Shown piece by piece: positions 38,531 to 46,231 of a DNA stretch of 64,000 nt. The DNA comes from an uncultured Lachnospiraceae bacterium. GTDB taxonomy: Bacteria; Bacillota; Clostridia; Lachnospirales; Lachnospiraceae. Where the stretch lies: NCBI GenBank assembly GCA_934385475.1, contig CAKRPS010000004.1, positions 1 through 64,000 of the forward strand, given 5' to 3'. Below the pieces are notes generated by a model. That model saw only the letters and a program-made list of their open reading frames with translations, was not told the DNA's origin and ran no database searches. Position 1 is the first letter of the stretch; the number at the start of each line of letters is the position of its first letter. A program made the translations under genes and the position numbers.

Positions 38531-39586
38531 TCAGTCTCCTTCGTAATATTTTTTGATGTCGTCCTGCGCAATGCGGTAAGCCAGCTCGCGCATACCGTCC
38601 AGTCTCTGTTCGTAATTATCGATGGTGAGCCTTTCCTCACCCTTTGCCAGCTTGTCAAAGATGTAATAATTGATATCCTTGGAGAAATGGAGCATGTCCA
38701 TATAGTTGTCAAGGGTCGTGATGACCGGTTCATCATCCTGATAATAATAGATTTCCACGTTGTCATAGCTTAAAAGAGAAGCAATGGCCTGCTTTTCATT
38801 GTAAATGACGGTCTCCAGTTCGCCGCTTCGATAGGCATTGTCCCACCACAGCATTGAGTAAGGAGAGAAGAAAAATTTGAAAGTCGTTTCGGGATGTTCC
38901 TGCACCTTGGCGGTGAGCAGTGCAATATTTCCATTCAGCTCCGTCTCGTTTGCCGTCTGGGGCTGCATGGGAGATATGTCTGAAAGACGGATGTACAGAC
39001 CGGTTGCCGTCTCGACATTGAAGTGCTTCCACTGCGCCCAGTTGTAGGAATCTCCCTCGTCATAGCTGCCGATGAAAGAAAATGCCAGCATATAAGGTAT
39101 TTTCTTCATAAGCACATCCTTATTCAGAAGATATGGATAGTCGTTGAGGTAATTTTTGTCATACAGGTACATCGGACAGCCCGTAGAGACATAGGTAGGC
39201 TCTGTGCTGGCCGACAGCGAGGAAGGATCGATGTTATAGAAAACATATTTGGGATCGTGTTCCTCATAGGCGGCATCCAGCAGATAGCACAGATCCGCCG
39301 TGGCACCGTAGGATCGGATGGCCTTGATGGAGGTACAGGAAAAGGCATCGTCAAACCAGCCGTTGTTGTAATTTTCACAGACCGAAGAACCCACGATCAG
39401 GGCGTCGTAATCAAAATTCCGAAGCGTGCCGATACACTGGTATTCCTTGTCGGTCAGAACTGCCTTCAGACCGGGAAGAGGCTTGTGATACTGATAAAAA
39501 GGGTCGAGAATCACCACCACGCCTATCACGGCGACAAGCAGCAGGAACATTCGTATGCAAAAGGATTTCAGAAATTGTTTCTCCAT
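38531..39586 (-). CDS. SGNH/DltD-like membrane-anchored protein (partner of MBOAT)
   Basis: A 351-residue protein with one N-terminal membrane helix (about 10-28) and an extracytoplasmic domain. VGSSVCENY near residue 66 fits SGNH block I (catalytic Ser), and [14 protein letters not shown] near 305 fits the late His motif. Such proteins occur beside MBOAT acyltransferases and move acetyl or D-alanyl groups onto cell-surface polymers. The pairing with the MBOAT gene 52 bases upstream supports this. The polymer modified is not known. Confidence 0.78.
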   Translation of the reverse strand: MEKQFLKSFCIRMFLLLVAVIGVVVILDPFYQYHKPLPGLKAVLTDKEYQCIGTLRNFDYDALIVGSSVCENYNNGWFDDAFSCTSIKAIRSYGATADLCYLLDAAYEEHDPKYVFYNIDPSSLSASTEPTYVSTGCPMYLYDKNYLNDYPYLLNKDVLMKKIPYMLAFSFIGSYDEGDSYNWAQWKHFNVETATGLYIRLSDISPMQPQTANETELNGNIALLTAKVQEHPETTFKFFFSPYSMLWWDNAYRSGELETVIYNEKQAIASLLSYDNVEIYYYQDDEPVITTLDNYMDMLHFSKDINYYIFDKLAKGEERLTIDNYEQRLDGMRELAYRIAQDDIKKYYEGD

Positions 39587-39638
39587 ATTTCATATAACCT
39601 CGGTTTTTAATAAAGTGCCTATTTTTTTGCTCATGTGG

Positions 39639-41150
39639 TTAAAAGTTAAAGTATAAAAAGGTGCTTACCTGCGAGAGGGAAACCACACACCATAAAAGCA
39701 GCAGGCAGCAATACCAGCAGCGTCTGGAGGTCAGTTCTCCCTTCATTGTCCGTTCGTAGGCATTGGGCCGGAAGATCAGGTAGAATGCCAGCACAAACAG
39801 CAGGATCATAAAGATCAGGTACAGATATTTCACCAGATCCGGGGCTGCCAGATCCAGAGCCTGTCTCAGGACATAGATTTCCGGAATATCAAGCTGTGCT
39901 GCCAGATCATAGATCTTGCCGTGAAAACCTCCGGTAAAGAGGTTCCGGAAAAGCTGGACAGCATTTCCCAGTGACGTGCTCCGGAAGAAGAACAGTGACA
40001 GATTGAACAGGCTGAAGGTAAAGATCCACCCCAGCCATGCCGGAATATGGAAACGGGAAGGACGTTTTTCGGGACGTCCCTTGATCCCGACAATACCGAG
40101 GTTGTCCCATATAACCAGAATACCGTGTACAACACCCCATGCAATGTAGGTCCAGGCAGCGCCGTGCCACAGGCCGCTGAGCAGGAAAATGATAAAGGTG
40201 TTAAGCAGCATACGTGCTTTTCCCTTACGGCTGCCTCCGAGGGGGATGTAGACGTAGGTGATAAAAAAGCGTGATAAGGTGATATGCCAGCGTTGCCAGA
40301 ATTCCTTGATGCTACAGGAGCGGTAAGGCGAGTTGAAATTTATGGGCAGATCAATGTTGAACATTTTGCCAAGTCCCATCGCCATATCGGAGTAGCCGCT
40401 GAAATCAAAATACAGTTCGAAGGTGTAGGACAGGATCGTCACAATGGTAGAGATACTGTCAAGGGCATAGGTTTCGTCAAAGCCATAGTTGGCGACCAGG
40501 GCAAAGGTATCTGCCAGCAGAACCTTTTTGGCCAGTCCCAGAACGAACAGATAGAGTCCTCTTGCAAAGGAATCACTCTGAAAACGTCTCTTTGACAGAT
40601 CCTCGAACTGGGGAAGCATTTCATCGTACAGAACAATAGGACCTGCGACAAGCTGCGGGAAAAAGGTGACAAAGGTCACATAGGAAAGAAGCGGATAATG
40701 CTCTGCCTTTCTGCGGCACCTGTCGATGATAAAGGAAAGCTGCTGAAACGTAAAAAAGCTGATACCGAGCGGCAGCAGGATATGTTTCAGGGCAAAATCC
40801 GTGTGGAAAGCAGCATTTATATTCTCGATAAAAAAGTCGTAGTATTTATAATAGAACAAAATGCCCAGATTTAAGGTTACACCGACTGCCATGGCGAGCC
40901 TGTACAGAAGCTTTGTGTGGGCAGCGTTTTCGGGTATTTTCGTCAGCAGAAAACTAAGAAAATAGTTAAGAGCCATGCTTACCAGTATAATGGCGAGATA
41001 ATAGGTATTGAAATATCCGTAGAACCACAGGGACATTCCTGCAAGAAAGGCCTCCGCAAGACGGTATCTGCGCAGACGGTTCAGACCGTACCACCCGATC
41101 AGCACAAGCGGCATAAATATAAAAATAAAAAGATACGAATTGAACTGCAT
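39639..41150 (-). CDS. MBOAT family O-acyltransferase (AlgI/DltB-like)
   Basis: About 503 residues with around 11 hydrophobic segments. The MBOAT signature is clear: YSDMAMGLGKMFNIDLPINF (cofactor region) and SGLWHGAAWTYIAWGVVHG with the catalytic His. These enzymes pass acyl groups across the membrane to an extracellular transferase, here probably the SGNH protein next door. I start at 41150 (MQFNSYLFIFIF), the usual family start; a frame from 41180 adds ten residues, and an AGGAAGGA lies 15 bases ahead, rather far. Confidence 0.92.
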   Translation of the reverse strand: MQFNSYLFIFIFMPLVLIGWYGLNRLRRYRLAEAFLAGMSLWFYGYFNTYYLAIILVSMALNYFLSFLLTKIPENAAHTKLLYRLAMAVGVTLNLGILFYYKYYDFFIENINAAFHTDFALKHILLPLGISFFTFQQLSFIIDRCRRKAEHYPLLSYVTFVTFFPQLVAGPIVLYDEMLPQFEDLSKRRFQSDSFARGLYLFVLGLAKKVLLADTFALVANYGFDETYALDSISTIVTILSYTFELYFDFSGYSDMAMGLGKMFNIDLPINFNSPYRSCSIKEFWQRWHITLSRFFITYVYIPLGGSRKGKARMLLNTFIIFLLSGLWHGAAWTYIAWGVVHGILVIWDNLGIVGIKGRPEKRPSRFHIPAWLGWIFTFSLFNLSLFFFRSTSLGNAVQLFRNLFTGGFHGKIYDLAAQLDIPEIYVLRQALDLAAPDLVKYLYLIFMILLFVLAFYLIFRPNAYERTMKGELTSRRCWYCCLLLLWCVVSLSQVSTFLYFNF

Positions 41151-41210
41151 AAATAAAGAAGAAATCCTTCCTGTATACATATTTTTCTTAATAAGGTAAA
41201 AACTAACTGT

Positions 41211-41239
41211 AGTATAGCAGAGATGGTTTCAAGAAACAA
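41211..41239 (-). promoter_or_regulatory. Promoter of the MBOAT-SGNH-exoA group
   Basis: On the minus strand TTGTTT (41239-41234), 17 bases and TATACT (41216-41211), upstream of the MBOAT gene and within the gap to the divergent lipoprotein gene. Confidence 0.6.
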
Positions 41240-41282
41240 TAAAGAAACCGTTGACAAAAACTGATTAAAACGGAGGTTTATC

Positions 41283-41906
41283 GTGCGAGGATGTATATGT
41301 GCTTTGGTGTTGGTGGTGTGCCTGCTGCTCAGTGGCTGTGGAGACAGTATGCCTCAGGAGGATATTGTCGGAAACGGACAGGCATTTGAGATGCAGCAGG
41401 TCGGAGAAGACCTGCAGGCGAGCAATTTTCCTGCCCCGGAGGAAAAAAGAAACAGACAGGTGACGCTGACCGACCTGCGGGATGAGGTCACAGGAGAGCT
41501 CGGAGAAGAATATTTTCCGGAGGCACCCATGTCACAGCAGGAGCTGGAGCGGCTGACCGGAATTTCCAAAGATATGTATGTGGAATATCTGGCAGAGAGG
41601 CGGATATCGGATGATGAAATTGACATGCTGCTGATCATCCATGCAAAAGAGGATTCCGTCGGAGCTATCGAGGCGGCTCTGGAAACATATCGTACAAAAA
41701 TTTTGTCGGATAATGAAGAAGATCTGCGAAGACTTGGCAAAGCAGAGGCATCCCGTATGGAAACCGTAGAGGATTACATCTGCTTTGTTCTGCTTGGCGG
41801 TGATACGGCAGGGGTCGTATCGCAGGAAAAAGATGCGGTGACAGAGTATTGCCTTGAAAGGAACGAGAGGGCGATCCACGTGCTGGAACAGGCCATTTTG
41901 CAGTAA
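41283..41906 (+). CDS. DUF4358-type lipoprotein
   Basis: A 207-residue protein that starts with GTG after GGAGG. A short signal peptide ends in LLLSGC, with the lipid-modified Cys near residue 19. The mature part has a DUF4358-like stretch (ISKDMYVEYLAERRISDDEI, then IHAKEDSVGAIEAALETYR). The function is unknown. It is divergent from the MBOAT/SGNH genes; DUF4358 proteins are commonly found near such acyltransferase genes in Lachnospiraceae, so a role in the same surface modification is an inference. Confidence 0.75.
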   Translation: MRGCICALVLVVCLLLSGCGDSMPQEDIVGNGQAFEMQQVGEDLQASNFPAPEEKRNRQVTLTDLRDEVTGELGEEYFPEAPMSQQELERLTGISKDMYVEYLAERRISDDEIDMLLIIHAKEDSVGAIEAALETYRTKILSDNEEDLRRLGKAEASRMETVEDYICFVLLGGDTAGVVSQEKDAVTEYCLERNERAIHVLEQAILQ

Positions 41907-41920
41907 TGTATGACCGATAG

Positions 41921-42565
41921 TCAGGCAAGAAACTCCTTGAGCAGAAGTTCCAGTTCTTCCGCCTCCGATCTGGAGAAAGCAGGAGCAGATTCTTTTGCGG
42001 TCTGAGGGGCAGCAGGTTGACTCTTGAGCTGCTGTATATCTTCAAGTGCCTGTTCCATCTGGTTGGAGAGATGATTTTCCAGATAGTCGATCAGATTGAT
42101 CTGCAGGATCTTCTGCTTGCCCGGAATGTCGATCAGGGAAGCGAGGGAGAAATAAAAGTACAGTCCCAGAAAGCTGGTCAGATAAAAAGGAGCGATCTGT
42201 AAAAGGCTTTCCCCGGCTACAATGCTGAGACAGGCACCGATACCGGCAACCAGCACCGCAAGCAGGGTGAGCTGTCCGGCCAGATGCTTCAGGAAAGAGA
42301 GGGGAAATATGCCGAGCCGGATCTGGTTTAAAAACCTGTCCACAAATACGGGTACATTGGAAATGCCATCGTGAATCCTGCTGCAGCCGGAAAACTTTAG
42401 TTTAAGCTGTTGTAAGGATTTATTTTTGGTGGCGGACATGTTTTCCGTGTCTTTGATCAACCGGCAGTATATCACGCCCAGGGAGATCTGACATAGGATA
42501 CTAAGAGAAAGAAGCGACAGAATGCCGATCATAAAGTTTTTATGCTGAAAAAATAGTGTCATCAT
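41921..42565 (-). CDS. Uncharacterised membrane protein
   Basis: A 214-residue protein I do not recognise. One hydrophobic helix is at about 12-32, and two more are at about 93-117 and 125-145. The C-terminal 60 residues are soluble with a predicted amphipathic helix (ENHLSNQMEQALEDIQQLKS) and a Pro/Ala-rich then Glu-rich tail. GGAGG lies before the start. It is convergent with the DUF4358 gene (14 bases apart) and may belong to the same surface process. Confidence 0.65.
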   Translation of the reverse strand: MMTLFFQHKNFMIGILSLLSLSILCQISLGVIYCRLIKDTENMSATKNKSLQQLKLKFSGCSRIHDGISNVPVFVDRFLNQIRLGIFPLSFLKHLAGQLTLLAVLVAGIGACLSIVAGESLLQIAPFYLTSFLGLYFYFSLASLIDIPGKQKILQINLIDYLENHLSNQMEQALEDIQQLKSQPAAPQTAKESAPAFSRSEAEELELLLKEFLA

Positions 42566-42670
42566 AGGGATAACCTCCTTTATTTGTTTTATTGTGACAG
42601 GAAATTGCCATGTTCTATATGTGATTGTAATATAAAGTGCAAAAGATATGTTATTTTAGGCATCGACAAA

Positions 42671-42699
42671 TTGCGGCACAGCAAAAATTGTGCTATAGT
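42671..42699 (+). promoter_or_regulatory. Promoter of the TSCPD-murG transcript
   Basis: TTGCGG (42671-42676), 17 bases, TATAGT (42694-42699). The spacer is bounded by a short dyad, GCACA and TGTGC (42676-42693). Confidence 0.65.
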
Positions 42700-42757
42700 A
42701 AATTCCGTAGAAAAAGAGGGATTCGATGCAAAAATACGAAAAGCGGAGGAACGAAAA

Positions 42758-43000
42758 ATGATCTATCATCCAAAGGGAGTCTGCTCCAGTGCAATTGATA
42801 TCGATGTGGAGGACGGAGTTATCAGGTCTGTTTCTTTTACAGGGGGATGTAACGGCAACCTGCAGGGAATTTCCAGTCTGGTAAAGGGAATGAAGGTTGA
42901 GGATGCGATCAGCAAGCTCAGCGGCATTAAGTGCGGCTTTAAGAATACATCCTGCCCGGATCAGCTTGCACAGGCATTGAAGGAGATTGTAAATAATTAG
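42758..43000 (+). CDS. TIGR03905-type TSCPD domain protein
   Basis: An 80-residue protein. The TSCPD signature is literal (NTSCPDQLAQ), with further conserved cysteines at residue 9 (KGVCSSAI), in FTGGCNGNLQGI and in IKCGF. The four Cys suggest metal binding, but no function is established for the stand-alone form; related domains are found at the end of some ribonucleotide reductases. I chose the ATG at 42758, eight bases after GGAGG; the frame is open from 42584. It lies 14 bases before murG and is probably co-transcribed. Confidence 0.85.
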   Translation: MIYHPKGVCSSAIDIDVEDGVIRSVSFTGGCNGNLQGISSLVKGMKVEDAISKLSGIKCGFKNTSCPDQLAQALKEIVNN

Positions 43001-43014
43001 GAGGCTTTGGCCAT

Positions 43015-44097
43015 ATGAGCAAGAAAATTGTACTTACAGGCGGAGGTACGGCCGGGCATGTGACGCCGAATATTGCGCTGCTGCCCAGACTGAAAGATCT
43101 TGATTATGAAGTCTTTTATATAGGCTCTTATGATGGAATTGAGAAGAAGCTGATAGAAGATTTTGACATACCATACTATGGAATCGCCACGGGCAAGTTC
43201 CGCAGGTACTTTGATCCCAAAAACTTCTCAGACCCTTTCCGTGTGATAAAGGGAATGAGAGAAGCCAGAAAATATCTGAAGGAGATAGCACCGGATGTGT
43301 TGTTTTCCAAGGGTGGATTTGTGAGTGTTCCCGTAGTGCGGGCAGCCGCCTCGTTGGGAATTCCCTGTATCATCCATGAATCGGATATGACGCCGGGGCT
43401 TGCCAACAAGCTGTGTATTCCGGTAGCGAAGAAGGTCTGTTGTAATTTCCCGGAGACGCTGGAAATGCTCCCCGCTAAGAAAGCGGTGCTGACCGGTTCC
43501 CCTATCCGGCAGGAGCTTTCACAGGGAGATAAGAAGGCAGCGTATGAGCTGTGTGGCTTTGATGACTCCAAACCGGTTATTATGGTGGTGGGAGGAAGCC
43601 TTGGCTCGGCAGCCATCAATCAGGCTGTACGGGATATTCTGCCGGAGCTTCTCAAGGATTTTCAGGTGGTACACCTGTGCGGCAAGGAGAAAGTCGACAA
43701 TTTACTGCTCACAACAAAGGGCTACAAGCAGTTTGAATATATAAGATCGGAAATGAAGGACATTTTCGCCATGGCGGATATCGTCATTTCCAGAGCGGGT
43801 GCGAATGCGATCAGCGAGCTTTTGTCTTTGAAAAAGCCTAATATCCTGATCCCGCTTCCGGCTACCAGCAGCAGAGGAGACCAGATCCTGAATGCGAAGT
43901 CCTTTGAATCACAGGGCTTCAGCGTCGTGATCGATGAGGATGATCTCACGAAGAAGCTTCTTCTGGAGAAGATACAGGAATTGTACTTTAACAGGGCAAG
44001 CTACGTGAAGGCCATGAGCCAGAGCGGTCAGCGTGATTCGATCAGCACGATCACGAACCTGATCGAAGAGGCAGCAGCGGAAAAGAAGCATTCTTGA
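43015..44097 (+). CDS. murG: UDP-GlcNAc:lipid I N-acetylglucosaminyltransferase MurG
   Basis: A 360-residue membrane-associated glycosyltransferase that makes lipid II from lipid I in peptidoglycan synthesis. Visible are the N-terminal glycine loop (TGGGTAGHVTPNIALLP), PDVLFSKGGFVSVPVV, IHESDMTPGLANKL and the C-terminal nucleotide-sugar motif ISRAGANAISELLSLKKPNI followed by LIPLP. It lies outside a dcw cluster, next to a TSCPD gene, which is common in Lachnospiraceae. A second murG in a division cluster elsewhere cannot be excluded. Confidence 0.93.
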   Translation: MSKKIVLTGGGTAGHVTPNIALLPRLKDLDYEVFYIGSYDGIEKKLIEDFDIPYYGIATGKFRRYFDPKNFSDPFRVIKGMREARKYLKEIAPDVLFSKGGFVSVPVVRAAASLGIPCIIHESDMTPGLANKLCIPVAKKVCCNFPETLEMLPAKKAVLTGSPIRQELSQGDKKAAYELCGFDDSKPVIMVVGGSLGSAAINQAVRDILPELLKDFQVVHLCGKEKVDNLLLTTKGYKQFEYIRSEMKDIFAMADIVISRAGANAISELLSLKKPNILIPLPATSSRGDQILNAKSFESQGFSVVIDEDDLTKKLLLEKIQELYFNRASYVKAMSQSGQRDSISTITNLIEEAAAEKKHS

Positions 44098-44122
44098 AAA
44101 ACCGCAGATACAATGATACACT
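44094..44122 (+). promoter_or_regulatory. Candidate pgi promoter
   Basis: TTGAAA (44094-44099), 17 bases, TACACT (44117-44122), overlapping the murG stop codon region. A short GGCATT/AATGC hairpin follows in the leader near 44139-44154. Confidence 0.5.
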
Positions 44123-44177
44123 AATAAACAGGGTTTAAGGCATTGCCAAATGCTTAAGAAAGGTAAAGGAGAAAAAT

Positions 44178-45524
44178 ATGAGCAAAGTTACATTTGACTA
44201 TTCCAAAGCGGCTCCCTTTGTAAAGGATAACGAAGTAGAGTCCATGAAAAAGCTTGCACTGGATGCAAAAGAGCTTCTGGTAAGCAAGAAAGGTGCTGGA
44301 AATGATTTCCTTGGATGGATCGATCTTCCGGTAGACTATGATAAGGAAGAGTTTGCAAGAATCAAGAAGGCGGCAGCTAAGATTCAGAGCGATTCCGAGG
44401 TACTTCTGGTAATCGGTATCGGCGGTTCCTATCTTGGAGCAAGGGCAGCGATCGAATTCCTTCGCCATAGCTTCTACAATATAGTAGACAAATCAATCCG
44501 TAAGACTCCTGAAATTTATTTTGTAGGAAATTCTATCAGCTCTACTTATATCAAACACCTGATCGATGTAATCGGCGACAGAGATTTCTCCATCAACATG
44601 ATCTCCAAGTCCGGAACAACAACAGAACCTGCTATTGCATTCCGTGTATTTAAAGAAATGGCAGAAAAGAAATATGGTAAAGAAGGCGCAGCAAAGAGAA
44701 TCTACGCTACCACAGATAAGGCAAAGGGATCTCTTAAGAACCTGGCTACTGAGGAAGGTTATGAAAGCTTTGTAGTACCGGATGATGTAGGAGGACGTTT
44801 CTCTGTTCTTACCGCAGTTGGTCTTCTTCCGATCGCTGTATCCGGAGCAGATATTGATAAATTGATGGAAGGTGCTGCAGAGGGCAGAAAGATGGCTCTT
44901 GAAGCTTCCTTTGAGGATAATGATGCACTGAAATATGCAGCGCTTCGTAATATTTTATTAAGAAAAGGCAAACAGATTGAAATTCTTGCAAACTACGAGC
45001 CGAGTGTTCACTATGTATCTGAATGGTGGAAACAGCTTTACGGCGAGTCCGAAGGAAAGGATCAGAAGGGTATTTTCCCGGCAAGCGTTGATCTGACAAC
45101 AGATCTGCACTCCATGGGACAGTTCATTCAGGATGGTTCCAGAAACCTGTTCGAGACAGTTATCAACATTGAGACCAGCAGAGAAGAGATCATCATCGGA
45201 GAAGAGCCGGTAGATCTGGACGGCCTTAACTATCTGGCAGGAAAGACTGTTGATTTCGTAAATAAGAGCGCTATGAACGGTACAGTTCTGGCACATACAG
45301 ACGGTCAGGTTCCGAACTTTATGATCAAGGTTCCTGAGGTTAATGAATTTTATCTGGGCGAGCTGTTCTACTTCTTCGAGTTTGCCTGCGGTGTGAGTGG
45401 TTATATTCTCGGGGTAAATCCTTTCAACCAGCCTGGTGTGGAAAGCTACAAGAAGAATATGTTCGCACTTCTTGGTAAGCCGGGATATGAAGCTCAGAGA
45501 GAAGAGCTTCTGAAAAGACTTTAA
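44178..45524 (+). CDS. pgi: Glucose-6-phosphate isomerase
   Basis: A 448-residue cytosolic enzyme interconverting glucose 6-phosphate and fructose 6-phosphate. Typical of the shorter bacterial type. Visible are [17 protein letters not shown], the sugar-phosphate loop [14 protein letters not shown] (SIS domain), [15 protein letters not shown] and the C-terminal [16 protein letters not shown] signature with the catalytic Lys. AAAGGAG precedes the start. It connects the sugars released by the two GH13 loci to glycolysis and glycogen synthesis. Confidence 0.97.
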   Translation: MSKVTFDYSKAAPFVKDNEVESMKKLALDAKELLVSKKGAGNDFLGWIDLPVDYDKEEFARIKKAAAKIQSDSEVLLVIGIGGSYLGARAAIEFLRHSFYNIVDKSIRKTPEIYFVGNSISSTYIKHLIDVIGDRDFSINMISKSGTTTEPAIAFRVFKEMAEKKYGKEGAAKRIYATTDKAKGSLKNLATEEGYESFVVPDDVGGRFSVLTAVGLLPIAVSGADIDKLMEGAAEGRKMALEASFEDNDALKYAALRNILLRKGKQIEILANYEPSVHYVSEWWKQLYGESEGKDQKGIFPASVDLTTDLHSMGQFIQDGSRNLFETVINIETSREEIIIGEEPVDLDGLNYLAGKTVDFVNKSAMNGTVLAHTDGQVPNFMIKVPEVNEFYLGELFYFFEFACGVSGYILGVNPFNQPGVESYKKNMFALLGKPGYEAQREELLKRL

Positions 45525-45534
45525 GATCATCAAA

Positions 45535-45558
45535 TTTGTGCGGCTTTTCGGAGCCGTA
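45535..45558 (+). terminator. Hairpin after pgi
   Basis: TGTGCGGCT (45535-45543) pairs with AGCCGTACA (45550-45558) with one G.U pair. There is no long T-run, so it may be a processing hairpin or weak terminator. Confidence 0.5.
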
Positions 45559-45582
45559 CAATAAGATAAATTAAAAAAACTC

Positions 45583-45644
45583 TTGACGAAAAGGTTAGCT
45601 AGTGCTAACCTTTATCTGTAATCAGAGGTTAGGTATTTCTAACT
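45583..45644 (+). promoter_or_regulatory. feo promoter with two iron-box-like palindromes
   Basis: TTGACG (45583-45588) is a -35, with TAACCT at 17 bases as a weak -10. Over it lies GGTTAGCTAGTGCTAACC (45593-45610), and 16 bases further GGTTAGGTATTTCTAACT (45627-45644). Both carry the GTTAG...CTAAC dyad of DtxR/IdeR/MntR-type metal regulator boxes. Binding of an Fe2+-loaded repressor would shut off the feo genes. Confidence 0.7.
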
Positions 45645-45666
45645 ATAGAAAGAGGGAGATGATGTG

Positions 45667-45876
45667 ATGCCGTTGACATTCGCAAAAGAGGGAGAAGTCA
45701 ATTCAATCAAAAAAGTAGGCGGCAAAGAGGAGACCAGATTGTTCCTTGAGAAGCTTGGTTTCGTAACTGGCGCCAATGTAACAGTTGTTTCATCAATCGA
45801 TGGCAATCTGATCGTCAACATAAAAGACTCCAGGATTGCAGTCGGTAAAGATATGGCCGGACACATTATGGTATAA
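45667..45876 (+). CDS. feoA: FeoA-type protein (first copy)
   Basis: A 69-residue SH3-like FeoA-domain protein (LEKLGFVTGANVTVVSSIDG, then DSRIAVGKDMAGHIMV). FeoA proteins assist FeoB in Fe2+ import, probably from the cytosolic side. The ATG at 45667 lies eight bases after GGGAG; a GTG at 45664 adds one residue. It sits behind the metal-box promoter and is followed by a terminator-like hairpin, so expression of the next genes may be lower or separately controlled. Confidence 0.88.
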   Translation: MPLTFAKEGEVNSIKKVGGKEETRLFLEKLGFVTGANVTVVSSIDGNLIVNIKDSRIAVGKDMAGHIMV

Positions 45877-45905
45877 AAAAGGTTCGCCGTAAGACGACCT
45901 TTTTT
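45875..45905 (+). terminator. Terminator between the two feoA copies
   Basis: AAAAAAGGT (45875-45883) pairs with ACCTTTTTT (45897-45905), with an additional partial CG pairing in the loop. The right arm gives the T-run. The left arm starts at the feoA stop codon. Confidence 0.7.
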
Positions 45906-45908
45906 AGT

Positions 45909-45980
45909 AACTTACAGTAAGTTGGAACTAACATCTGTCGTTGCACAGATGCGCAACCGTACAGATGAGCAATAGGAGGA
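45909..45980 (+). promoter_or_regulatory. Structured leader before the second feoA
   Basis: It contains a perfect palindrome AACTTACAGTAAGTT (45909-45923), then CATCTGT (45932-45938) that can pair with ACAGATG at 45945-45951 or with a second ACAGATG near 45962-45968. The two copies lie in a near-repeat, ACAGATGCGCAA and ACAGATGAGCAA. Two mutually exclusive hairpins are therefore possible. It matches no riboswitch class I know. Confidence 0.5.
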
Positions 45981-45993
45981 TAGAAAAAGAAGC

Positions 45994-46215
45994 ATGAAAA
46001 CATTAAAAGAAGTTGCAGTCGGCCAGACAGTAAAGGTTAAGAAGCTGTCCGGTGAAGGCCCCGTCAAGAGACGTATCATGGATATGGGCATCACAAAGGG
46101 TGTTGATGTTTATGTCCGCAAGGTAGCACCTCTCGGTGATCCAGTCGAGGTTACTGTCAGAGGATATGAGCTGTCACTGCGTAAAGCAGATGCAGAAATG
46201 ATTGAAGTGGAATAG
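45994..46215 (+). CDS. feoA: FeoA-type protein (second copy)
   Basis: A 73-residue FeoA-domain protein (RRIMDMGITKGVDVYVRKVA, then PLGDPVEVTVRGYELSLRKA). The GDP(V/I)EV...RG(Y)xLSLRK pattern is the classic FeoA signature, closer to the standard than the first copy. It lies 16 bases before feoB and is surely co-transcribed with it. An AGGAGG lies about 14 bases before the ATG, a long spacing. Confidence 0.92.
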   Translation: MKTLKEVAVGQTVKVKKLSGEGPVKRRIMDMGITKGVDVYVRKVAPLGDPVEVTVRGYELSLRKADAEMIEVE

Positions 46216-46231
46216 AAAGGAAAGGTAAAAG

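Noticed and set aside
42584..42757. A longer TSCPD protein starting at 42584
   Set aside because: The extra codons cover the promoter, and the conserved family start with a GGAGG site is at 42758.
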